This document shows positions 1 through 4,726 of a stretch of DNA of 6,339 bases, piece after piece (within the stretch, counting starts at the first letter, position 1; each line of letters starts with the position of its first letter). Below the pieces are notes generated by a model. That model searched no databases and was not told the origin of the DNA. It saw only the letters and a program-made list of their open reading frames with translations. The translations under genes and the position numbers were made by a program. Source of the DNA: Thermoflexia bacterium (GTDB lineage Bacteria > Chloroflexota > Anaerolineae > B4-G1 > SLSP01); NCBI GenBank assembly GCA_030605705.1, contig JAUWHU010000115.1, positions 1 through 6,339 of the forward strand. Reading direction: 5' to 3'.

Positions 1-55
1 CAATTCGCACTATTTCCAAATCGCGCTCCTGCTGGATGTTGCTGCGGCCCGCCAT
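1..55 (-). CDS. 5' end of an unidentified gene, cut by the window edge
   Basis: Reading leftward on the minus strand, an ATG at 55-53 opens a frame with no stop to the window edge. It encodes MAGRSNIQQERDLEIVRI, 18 residues. The start lies only 3 nt after the TAA of the recombinase gene (61-59), a spacing typical of translationally coupled operon genes. No clear Shine-Dalgarno sequence is visible; the upstream bases are the last codons of the recombinase. The peptide is charged and would suit the start of a helical, perhaps DNA-binding, protein, but it is too short to assign. The reality of the gene rests on operon position and an open frame over only 55 bases. Confidence 0.45.
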   Translation of the reverse strand, partial: MAGRSNIQQERDLEIVRI

Positions 56-58
56 GGA

Positions 59-970
59 TTAGCCCACTTTAGGCTGCTTGGCGCGCGGATGCGCCCGCAG
101 GTAGACTTCGCGGGCATGGCGCGGCGTCACGTGCGTGTAGATCTGCGTCGTTGCCACGTTGCTGTGCCCCAGCAATTCCTGCACCACCCGCAGATCGGCC
201 CCGCCGCTGAGCAGGTGAGTGGCAAAGGTGTGACGGAGAAGGTGCGGTGTCACCGTCTGCTCGATGCCTGCCGCCACGCCTGCCCGGCGCGCGATCTCAT
301 CCACGGAGCGCACCGACAAGCGCCCTCCGAAACGATTGAGGAACAGCGCGTTGGTAGGCCGCTTCCCCGCTTGCTCCGGGCGACCAACCTCCAGATAGGC
401 GTGCAGCGCGGCCACCGCCGGCCGTCCGAGGAGCGCGAATCGCTCTTTGTCACCCTTCCCGATGACCCGCATCTCACCGGTTCCCAGCCTCACATCGTCC
501 AGGTTCAGGCCCGCCAGCTCGCTCACCCGCACACCAGAAGCGTACAGCGTCTCCAGGATAGCGCGATCACGCAACCCCTTGGGCGTGCCGGTATCGGGCA
601 CGGCCAGTAGCAGCGCGACTTCCTCATGGGTCAGGTAATGGGGGAGACGCCGGGGTAAACGCGGGGCGTAGACCTGGCGAAAGATGTTTTGTTCCCAGGC
701 CCTGGCCCGCACCAGATAGTCGCCGAAGGCGCGGAGCTCGAAAACGCGGCGGGCGATGCTGGCACGGGCGTACTCTGCCTCAAAGAGCTCCGCCAGGTAG
801 GAACGGAGCAACTGCCGGTTGATACTTGCTAACGTCGTTTGGCCCTGCTCGGCGCAGTAATCTAAGAACTGGCCGATGTCCGTACCGTAGTTTTTGATGG
901 TGTAGGGCGAGGCGCTTTTCTGTTCCAGCGAAGTCAAGTAGCGCTTTAGCCACACTTTGAGAGGTGACAT
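59..970 (-). CDS. Tyrosine recombinase of the XerC/XerD family
   Basis: This 303-residue protein has the usual length and two-domain layout of Xer recombinases. The N-terminal SAM-like core-binding domain spans about residues 4-90 (YLTSLEQKSASPYTIKNY, DIGQFLDYC), and the catalytic domain about 111-290. All six active-site positions are visible: R148 in ASGVRVSEL, K172 in GKGDKER, H243 and R246 in HLLRHTFATHLL, H269 in LLGHSN and the nucleophile Y278 in IYTHV. Xer proteins resolve chromosome dimers at dif in the cytoplasm, and relatives act on mobile DNA. No element termini or attachment sites are visible nearby, so a housekeeping role is more likely. XerC versus XerD cannot be decided here. 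The ATG at 970 lies 22 bp after the hydrolase stop, so co-transcription from 1929-1957 is likely. No strong ribosome-binding site precedes it. Confidence 0.93.
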   Translation of the reverse strand: MSPLKVWLKRYLTSLEQKSASPYTIKNYGTDIGQFLDYCAEQGQTTLASINRQLLRSYLAELFEAEYARASIARRVFELRAFGDYLVRARAWEQNIFRQVYAPRLPRRLPHYLTHEEVALLLAVPDTGTPKGLRDRAILETLYASGVRVSELAGLNLDDVRLGTGEMRVIGKGDKERFALLGRPAVAALHAYLEVGRPEQAGKRPTNALFLNRFGGRLSVRSVDEIARRAGVAAGIEQTVTPHLLRHTFATHLLSGGADLRVVQELLGHSNVATTQIYTHVTPRHAREVYLRAHPRAKQPKVG

Positions 971-992
971 ATACCCGACCCGCTGCGCAACC

Positions 993-1838
993 CTACGTCG
1001 CGTCCCGTTCTGCCTTGAGGCAATCGTAAACCGTCAGGATATTGGCAACGTGGAGGCGGTGGCTGGCGATGCCCAGCGGCACCCGCTCCAGGCCGCAGGT
1101 TTCCAGGGGAATGTCCCGGATCGTGATACGTGGTTTGTCCTCGGCCAGCACCTGGCGGGCTTGTTCCTCCACGCGCTCCAGGTAGTTGATATACCGGTCA
1201 AGGATGACCTGTACCTCCCCCCGGAGGATGACCTCCCCATGCCCCTGGATCATCGTTTCGGGAGCCATTTCCTTGATGGCGTGCAGCGTCTGGAGCTCCT
1301 GCCGCCAGTCGCCGTCGGCAATGATGGGAATAGCCATCACCGCATCGCCGGTCACGAGCACCCTTTCCTCTTCGTAGAACACGCCGATGTTATCCGCCGT
1401 GTGCCCCGGCAGACGCAGCAAGCGGAAGGTCTTGTCTCCCGCGCGCAACAGTATCTCACCCTCGTTAAAGGTGATGGTGGGGAGACGCAGCTGCACCTCA
1501 TCAAAGGTGGGGTCATTTTGGCGGGCCTCCATCAGGGAGGTTTCTCCGACCTCTAACAACTTCTGGCGGCAGAGGTCATGGGAAATGATGTCTAAGTGAT
1601 CGGGGAAGGCGAACAGGCCATAAGCGTGATCCATGTGGTAGTGTGTCAGCACGAGAGAATGAAAACGTCCGTCCCTCTGCTGGCCCAGGAACGCGGCGAT
1701 CATCCGGGCCTCGGCAGGAAACGGAAGCGCGTCAACCGCGATGATACCTTCTGTGGTAAGAAACGCCACGGAATTTACCAATGCGTAGCGCTCGCTGGTG
1801 AAGACGTAAATTTCTTCGGTGACTCGTTCCCAGTACAT
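993..1838 (-). CDS. Metallo-beta-lactamase-fold hydrolase
   Basis: This 281-residue protein shows the full metal-binding signature of the MBL fold. HxHxDH appears as H66-Y-H68-M-D70-H71 in LTHYHMDH. H146 sits in LPGHTADN, D165 in VLVTGDAVM and H200 in IQGHGE. The N-terminal beta-rich stretch (YVFTSERYALVNSVAFL, GIIAVDALPFP) is typical of the glyoxalase II-like branch (PF00753). Family members hydrolyse thioesters, lactones or beta-lactams using one or two zinc ions; the substrate here cannot be inferred. No signal peptide is evident, so it is probably cytoplasmic. The C-terminal region (about 205-281) is helical and charged and does not resemble RNA-processing (beta-CASP) MBL proteins. It is first in the operon with the recombinase. 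A GGA-containing sequence lies about 14 nt before the ATG, a weak, long spacing. Confidence 0.88.
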   Translation of the reverse strand: MYWERVTEEIYVFTSERYALVNSVAFLTTEGIIAVDALPFPAEARMIAAFLGQQRDGRFHSLVLTHYHMDHAYGLFAFPDHLDIISHDLCRQKLLEVGETSLMEARQNDPTFDEVQLRLPTITFNEGEILLRAGDKTFRLLRLPGHTADNIGVFYEEERVLVTGDAVMAIPIIADGDWRQELQTLHAIKEMAPETMIQGHGEVILRGEVQVILDRYINYLERVEEQARQVLAEDKPRITIRDIPLETCGLERVPLGIASHRLHVANILTVYDCLKAERDAT

Positions 1839-1928
1839 GTTAGTTTTTGGATTCCTTTTGGATATGGGTTTGCCTGCGCAAGATGCCCGTCCCTTTACCT
1901 GCGGATGAGGATACGGGGTTCAGTTTAG

Positions 1929-1957
1929 AGGATAACATAACCGCAGAAGAAAGTCAA
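1929..1957 (-). promoter_or_regulatory. Sigma70-type promoter of the MBL hydrolase-recombinase operon
   Basis: On the minus strand the -35 box TTGACT (1957-1952) and -10 box TATCCT (1934-1929) are separated by exactly 17 bp. They match the consensus at 5 of 6 and 4 of 6 positions. Transcription would start near 1920-1926, giving a leader of roughly 85 nt before the hydrolase ATG at 1838. No convincing riboswitch fold is seen in that leader. The promoter lies downstream of the 6S RNA terminator, so the operon is insulated from the small RNA. Confidence 0.6.
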
Positions 1958-1988
1958 GATGGCTTTACATAATTATTGGGAATGTGAT

Positions 1989-2020
1989 AAAAAGATAAGC
2001 CACTCTGTCCAGAGCGGCTT
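1989..2020 (-). terminator. Intrinsic terminator of the 6S-like RNA
   Basis: On the minus strand AAGCCGCTCTGGACAGAGTGGCTT (in two arms, AAGCCGCTCT and AGAGTGGCTT) forms a hairpin. Nine of ten arm positions pair; there is one C/A mismatch and a four-base loop. It is followed by ATCTTTTT, a U-tract ending near 1989. The hairpin covers 2020-1997. It lies just after the closing stem of the RNA at 2031-2201 and before the operon promoter at 1929-1957, so it ends the small RNA and separates it from the downstream genes. Confidence 0.68.
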
Positions 2021-2201
2021 AATAAAAGCGACCCCACTGTGTCGTGTGCCGATGGTTTTGACCCTGCTTCCGCAGGTGGGATTCAGCCGATAGATCTGCC
2101 TTGCCCGTAGGCTATCGCTTAGCTACCTTTGGACTAAGAATCCCTTTTATCAAAATGTTGGCTCAAAACCCCATTCCGGCATCACATACACAGCAGGGTG
2201 T
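1989..2201 (-). ncRNA. ssrS: Candidate 6S RNA (SsrS)
   Basis: The minus strand of this gene-free stretch folds into a long rod. The 5' segment 2201-2163 pairs with the 3' segment 2061-2031. Visible helices are ACCC/GGGT, CTGTGT/ACACAG, GCCG/CGGC and GGTTTTGA/TCAAAACC. A central bubble follows, with an AT-rich 5' strand (GCCAACATTTTGATAAAA). Its 3' strand carries a GNRA-capped hairpin CCTGC-GGAA-GCAGG at 2076-2063. GGGATTC (2144-2138) and GAATCCC (2084-2078) close the bubble, and CGATA/TATCG helices form the apical arm. From memory of Escherichia coli 6S RNA, TGAGCCAACATTTTGAT resembles its TGAGCCGATATTTCAT bubble strand, and the CACC...GG-GTCA hairpin sits at the equivalent place. 6S RNA binds the housekeeping RNA polymerase holoenzyme as a mimic of an open promoter. 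The rod is about 171 nt, or 213 nt with the terminator. Identity is inferred from fold and motifs; another structured RNA is possible. Confidence 0.7.
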
Positions 2202-2207
2202 AGCGGT

Positions 2208-2235
2208 ATAATACCATACTTCGGAAAGATGGCAA
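2208..2235 (-). promoter_or_regulatory. Sigma70-type promoter of the 6S-like RNA
   Basis: On the minus strand TTGCCA (2235-2230) and TATTAT (2213-2208) are spaced by 16 bp. Each matches the consensus at five of six positions. Counting seven bases past the -10 box puts the start at an A near 2201, which is where the 5' strand of the RNA's closing helix begins. That agreement between promoter and fold supports both calls. Confidence 0.62.
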
Positions 2236-2264
2236 CTTCCCCCCCCTTGCCCCCGCCGGTGAAT

Positions 2265-2292
2265 TTGCGTAACTCGCCGGAGAGATTATACT
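2265..2292 (+). promoter_or_regulatory. Possible promoter for the glycosyltransferase
   Basis: The plus strand has TATACT at 2287-2292 (five of six matches to TATAAT) and a weak TTGCGT at 2265-2270, with 16 bp between them. Transcription would start near 2299, just before the repeat element at 2308, giving a leader of about 390 nt that contains the whole repeat. An imperfect hairpin (CCGGTGA/TCGCCGG, 2256-2280) overlaps the -35 region. The -35 box is poor, so this is tentative. Confidence 0.35.
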
Positions 2293-2307
2293 TGGAATAT
2301 CATGTGT

Positions 2308-2668
2308 GACTCCCCTGAAAAAAGGGGCTAATTTTAACGCAGAGACGCCAACCGTAGGTATGGGCAGGCAGTGCCCACAGCGCAGAGCTTCCTGAATGAT
2401 GCTTCAATATTTTTGAAAATCAAGACCTTTGATTAAACAACTCTTGATCTACCATTTAATTTTCTGGTTCTTTGGGAATTCGCGTGGTCGAGTCAAGATT
2501 AACCACGGATTTCACGAATTAGCACAGAAAAAAGTAAAAAATCCGTGAAAATCCGTGTAATCTGTGGTGAAAAATTTACGTCGCGTGACATTTACCACGG
2601 CAATTCCCAGAGAGCCAATTTTCTTTGCGTCTCTGCGTTGAAGCCTTTGGTTTTTTCAGTAGACTCAT
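2308..2668. mobile_element. MITE-like repeat element, copy 1 (361 bp)
   Basis: The element starts with GACTCCCCTGAAAAAAGG (2308-2325) and ends with GGTTTTTTCAGTAGACTCAT (2649-2668). Both ends recur exactly in the spacer at 4410-4611. The ends are inverted with respect to each other: CTGAAAAAA matches TTTTTTCAG, with 14 of 17 positions agreeing when TGACTC and TGAGTC are included. A second inverted pair lies inside: ACGCAGAGACGC (2337-2348) and GCGTCTCTGCGT (2628-2639). A third imperfect palindrome lies at 2501-2572, running from AACCACGGATTTCAC to ATCTGTGGTGA. GACTC stands at both outer ends in direct orientation, either as part of the element or as a target preference. No transposase frame is present, so it would be non-autonomous. 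Positions 2410-2500 show no further structure. It sits between the candidate promoter and the glycosyltransferase. Confidence 0.65.
2350..2377. repeat. Short hairpin insertion nested in repeat copy 1
   Basis: Copy 1 reads ACGCCAA, then about 28 extra bases, then GCGCAGAG. The related copy at 4338 runs straight from ACGCCAA to GGCGCAGAG. The extra bases contain the perfect hairpin TGGGCA-GGCAG-TGCCCA. This looks like a small palindromic unit inserted into an older repeat. The exact borders are uncertain by a few bases. Confidence 0.5.
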
Positions 2669-2677
2669 CTGTACTTT

Positions 2678-2683
2678 AGAGGA
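2678..2683 (+). promoter_or_regulatory. Ribosome-binding site that fixes the glycosyltransferase start
   Basis: AGAGGA lies four bases before the ATG at 2688. The frame is open further upstream to an ATG at 2625, but that one falls inside the repeat element and has no such site, so 2688 is the better start. Confidence 0.75.
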
Positions 2684-2687
2684 AAAT

Positions 2688-3638
2688 ATGAAACCACGTT
2701 TCTCTGTTGTCGCCCCCATCTACAATGAGGAATCACTCGTCGAGGAGTTTTACCGTCGCGTCCACGCGGTAATGGAAAGTTTGGGCGAACCGTGGGAGCT
2801 CGTGCTGGTGGATGATGGTAGCCACGACCGCTCCCCTGACCTGCTGGATCAACTCCACGCGCAGGACCCCGAACATGTGGTCGTGCTGCATTTCGCCCGC
2901 AACTTCGGGCACCAGCTCGCCATCACCGCCGGCATGGATTACGCGCGCGGGGATGCCGTCATCGTCATTGATGCCGACCTCCAGGACCCGCCAGAGGTGA
3001 TCGCTGACTTGATCGCCAAATGGCGCGAGGGTTACGAGGTGGTCTATGCCGTGCGGGCGGAGCGCGAGGGTGAGACGTGGTTCAAACTCTTCACCGCCAA
3101 CCTTTTCTACCGGCTGATCCAGATTCTCACCGACGTGACCATCCCCCTGGAGGCCGGGGATTTCCGCCTGCTGGACCGCCGCGTCATCGAAGTCCTGCGC
3201 CAGATGCGTGAGAGCCACCGCTTCGTGCGGGGCATGGTCCCCTGGATCGGCTTCCGGCAGACCGGCGTGCCTTACAAGCGCTTTGCGCGCACGGCGGGCG
3301 AGTCCAAATATCCCTTCCACAAGATGTTCCGTCTGGCATTGGACGCCGTCACCGGCTTCTCGCTGCTCCCCTTGAAGCTGGCGACGTGGCTGGGCACGGT
3401 AGCAGTCCTGGCCGGACTCATCCTTGCGCTAATCTTACTGAGCTTCCGGCTGAACGGCAGCGCGCCGTTGGCTGGACAAGGACTGACAGCCAGCCTGGTA
3501 CTCTTTGTCGGCGGTATCCAACTTTGGATCGCGGGCATCTTAGGCGAGTACCTCGGTCGCATCTACGACGAGGTGCGCCACCGCCCACTCTACATCGTCC
3601 GCGAGATCAAACGGCAGGAGAATCAATTAACAAATTAA
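2688..3638 (+). CDS. Family 2 polyprenyl-phosphate glycosyltransferase (DPM1/GtrB-like), membrane anchored
   Basis: The 316-residue protein begins MKPRFSVVAPIYNEE, the typical opening of GT2 enzymes. The nucleotide-sugar site shows VDDGS (41-45) and the metal-binding DAD in IDADLQDPPE (D95, D97). RNFGHQLAITAGMDYA (71-86) and GDFRLLDRRV (157-166) are hallmarks of the DPM1/GtrB/ArnC group. The C-terminus has two hydrophobic segments, about 224-252 and 265-288, followed by the characteristic GEYLGRIYDEVRHRPLYIV. Such enzymes transfer a sugar from a nucleotide donor to undecaprenyl phosphate on the inner membrane face, for later use in envelope glycosylation. The specific sugar cannot be read from sequence. 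I chose the ATG at 2688 because it has a Shine-Dalgarno sequence; a longer 337-residue reading would start inside the upstream repeat. The last residues (NQLTN) are encoded by a TTAACAAA repeat array. Confidence 0.93.
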   Translation: MKPRFSVVAPIYNEESLVEEFYRRVHAVMESLGEPWELVLVDDGSHDRSPDLLDQLHAQDPEHVVVLHFARNFGHQLAITAGMDYARGDAVIVIDADLQDPPEVIADLIAKWREGYEVVYAVRAEREGETWFKLFTANLFYRLIQILTDVTIPLEAGDFRLLDRRVIEVLRQMRESHRFVRGMVPWIGFRQTGVPYKRFARTAGESKYPFHKMFRLALDAVTGFSLLPLKLATWLGTVAVLAGLILALILLSFRLNGSAPLAGQGLTASLVLFVGGIQLWIAGILGEYLGRIYDEVRHRPLYIVREIKRQENQLTN

Positions 3639-3658
3639 CAAATGAGCAAATTAACAAA
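3627..3658 (+). repeat. Octanucleotide tandem repeat (TTAACAAA)
   Basis: Four consecutive 8-base units lie here: TTAACAAA, TTAACAAA, TGAGCAAA and TTAACAAA, the third degenerate. The array overlaps the glycosyltransferase stop codon (3636-3638) and supplies the ATG and first codons (MSKLTN) of the following gene. Its base composition is far more AT-rich than the genes on either side. Confidence 0.75.
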
Positions 3659-3971
3659 TAGAGAACGTGAAGCGACCACAGCTGCCGGGATTCCACGCCG
3701 GCTGGTGCCGTGTTTCCAGGAGTACGATCTGGAGCAGCTTGATCCGGAGGAGCACAGCGACCTGATCCTGGAGCGCACGTTGGCCTACGGTGACCGGCGC
3801 GCGTTACGGTGGCTCTGGCAGCGCTACCGGCGCGACCGCGTCCGCGCCTGGGTGAAACGTGACGGGCCACGGCGGCTCCCCTGGCGGCGTTACACCCTTT
3901 GGTGTGTGCTGCTGGATCTGCCGCGCGCGTCCCACCCACGCGACGAGGAGCAACGGATATGGCCCCATTGA
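3642..3971 (+). CDS. DUF6922-like protein, likely partner of an AbiEii-type toxin
   Basis: This 109-residue protein has the pattern PCFQEYDLEQLDPEEHSDLI-LERTLAYG-ALRWLWQRYRRDRV-RRLPWRRYTLW. I recognise this as the DUF6922 type, small proteins commonly encoded directly before AbiEii/AbiGii nucleotidyltransferase genes. The family assignment is from memory. An antitoxin or accessory role is inferred from that neighbourhood. It has no membrane segment or signal peptide, is rich in Arg and Glu, and appears complete, ending in IWPH. The start lies 3 bp after the glycosyltransferase stop and its first six codons come from the TTAACAAA array. No well-placed Shine-Dalgarno site is visible; a GTG at residue 22 is an alternative start. 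Its 3' end overlaps the next frame by 13 bp, as in coupled pairs. Confidence 0.65.
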   Translation: MSKLTNREREATTAAGIPRRLVPCFQEYDLEQLDPEEHSDLILERTLAYGDRRALRWLWQRYRRDRVRAWVKRDGPRRLPWRRYTLWCVLLDLPRASHPRDEEQRIWPH

Positions 3972-4336
3972 GTCCCGTCCGTGAAAGCGTCGCGGGCGTA
4001 GCACTGGCCGGTTTGATGGACATCGGCCTGATGAAGTTAGATGCGCTCATCAGCCGGGGCGCGCGCAAGGATTTCTATGACCTTTATTGGATCGCCCGCC
4101 GGATTCCGCTGGCCGACCTGTTGGACATGGGCCGTGAGAAATACCCTTACGCGCGGGATTTCGAGTGGCTGGCGGTGGAGAGCCTGGTCTACTTCGATAA
4201 CGCCGAGCGCGACGTGCAGCCTGTGTTGTTAGTGGACGTGCCGTGGGATGAGGTCAAAGCCTTCTTTCGGGCCGCAGCGCGCCGCTTGGGAGAGCTCTGG
4301 TTGGGGGAAGATGGACAGGATTTACAAAGTCAATAA
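3959..4336 (+). pseudogene. N-terminally truncated AbiEii/AbiGii-type nucleotidyltransferase toxin
   Basis: The 125-residue frame matches only the C-terminal half of AbiEii-type toxins (PF08843). Recognisable parts are GVALAGLMDIGLMKLDAL, SRGARKDFYDLYWIAR, REKYPYARDFEWLAVESLVYFDNAE and VDVPWDEVKAFFRAAARRL. Full-length relatives carry an upstream nucleotidyltransferase core with a GG(T/S) motif and a DxD-type metal site; neither is present here. Only about 50 bp separate the DUF6922-like reading from the first conserved toxin residues, and no remnant is seen in other frames, so this is a deletion and not a frameshift. The ATG at 3959 has GAGGAG 8 nt upstream (3945-3950), so a fragment could still be translated. 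The frame opens further back (3899), but that part overlaps the previous gene. Without the catalytic core it should be inactive as a transferase. Confidence 0.7.
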
Positions 4337-4337
4337 A

Positions 4338-4409
4338 GACTTCCCTGAAAAAAAGACTGATTTTAACGCAGAGACGCCAAGGCGCAGAGATTCTTGAATG
4401 ATGCTTCAA
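4338..4409. repeat. Partial repeat element of the 2308-2668 family (left end only)
   Basis: GACTTCCCTGAAAAAAAG, then TTTTAACGCAGAGACGCCAA, then GAATGATGCTTCAA correspond in order to the left 100 bp of copy 1 at 2308-2409. They lack the 28-bp hairpin unit. The match stops at 4409, where a fresh copy of the left end begins. No matching right end of its own is visible, so this copy was probably interrupted by the next element. It begins one base after the stop of the truncated toxin. Confidence 0.65.
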
Positions 4410-4611
4410 GACTCCCCTGAAAAAAGGCCATCTCACCACAGAGACACAGAGGACACGGAGGACACGGAGAAGATGGAGAAAATTTGATGTTTGGTTTAAG
4501 AAAATTACACTTTACACGTCAAAAGGTTAATTTTTTTCAAGGTCAAGTTTAAAATCTCTGTGCTCTCTGTGTCCTCTGTGGTGAAATTCCTGGTTTTTTC
4601 AGTAGACTCAT
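4410..4611. mobile_element. MITE-like repeat element, copy 2 (202 bp)
   Basis: The left end GACTCCCCTGAAAAAAGG (4410-4427) and right end GGTTTTTTCAGTAGACTCAT (4592-4611) are identical to those of copy 1. The core differs. It holds an imperfect inverted repeat running from CACCACAGAGACACAGAGG (4434-4452) to CTCTGTGTCCTCTGTGGTG (4565-4583). The AT-rich middle, about 4485-4550, shows no coding frame. Same ends with a different palindromic core suggests a modular family. It is inserted directly after the partial copy at 4338-4409. Confidence 0.65.
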
Positions 4612-4627
4612 GAACGGTATGTCACTA

Positions 4628-4711
4628 TTTGCCATTTGCCATTTGCACATTCGCAATTTGTCATTTGCTCATTTCTTCATTTGTCATTCTCTTCATTTGT
4701 CATTTTCTTCA
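4628..4711 (+). repeat. Degenerate TTTGCCA / TTTGTCATT tandem repeat
   Basis: The array begins with TTTGCCA twice and passes through variants such as TTTGCAC, ATTTGTCA, TTTGCTCA and TTTCTTCA. It ends with two near-identical 16-mers, TTTGTCATTCTCTTCA (4680-4695) and TTTGTCATTTTCTTCA (4696-4711). It is pyrimidine-rich on the plus strand and lies immediately before the ribosome-binding site of the next gene. It lies in an open frame, which extends the apparent reading frame upstream to 4610. Confidence 0.7.
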
Positions 4712-4714
4712 TTG

Positions 4715-4720
4715 AAGGAG
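4715..4720 (+). promoter_or_regulatory. Ribosome-binding site that fixes the FAD/[2Fe-2S] gene start
   Basis: AAGGAG lies six bases before the ATG at 4727, an ideal spacing. The upstream ATG at 4610 sits at the end of the repeat element and would encode a repetitive hydrophobic leader from the tandem array. The start at 4727 also gives the usual N-terminus of the FAD-domain family. Confidence 0.85.
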
Positions 4721-4726
4721 TACACC

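Noticed and set aside
59..970. Integrase of an integrative element
   Set aside because: No flanking tRNA gene, attachment-site repeats, excisionase or phage genes are visible; length and motifs fit a Xer-type enzyme.
957..1556. 199-residue plus-strand open frame opposite the MBL hydrolase
   Set aside because: It lies wholly antisense to a gene with complete active-site motifs, has no recognisable domain, and is explained by GC-rich codon use on the other strand.
1596..1928. 110-residue plus-strand open frame
   Set aside because: It overlaps the start of the hydrolase and its leader and promoter on the opposite strand, and has no family resemblance.
1989..2201. Signal recognition particle RNA, tmRNA or a metabolite riboswitch as the structured RNA
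   Set aside because: The GGAA loop alone suggested SRP RNA, but its conserved neighbouring bases are absent. There is no tRNA-like end or tag frame for tmRNA. The element has its own terminator and a separate promoter follows before the next gene, so it is not a leader riboswitch.
3627..3658. CRISPR array
   Set aside because: The units are 8 bases with no spacers; it is a simple tandem repeat. The same applies to the array at 4628-4711.
4480..4520. Promoter TTGATG-16-TACACT inside repeat copy 2
   Set aside because: Both boxes match the consensus at only four of six positions in a very AT-rich segment, which is expected by chance.
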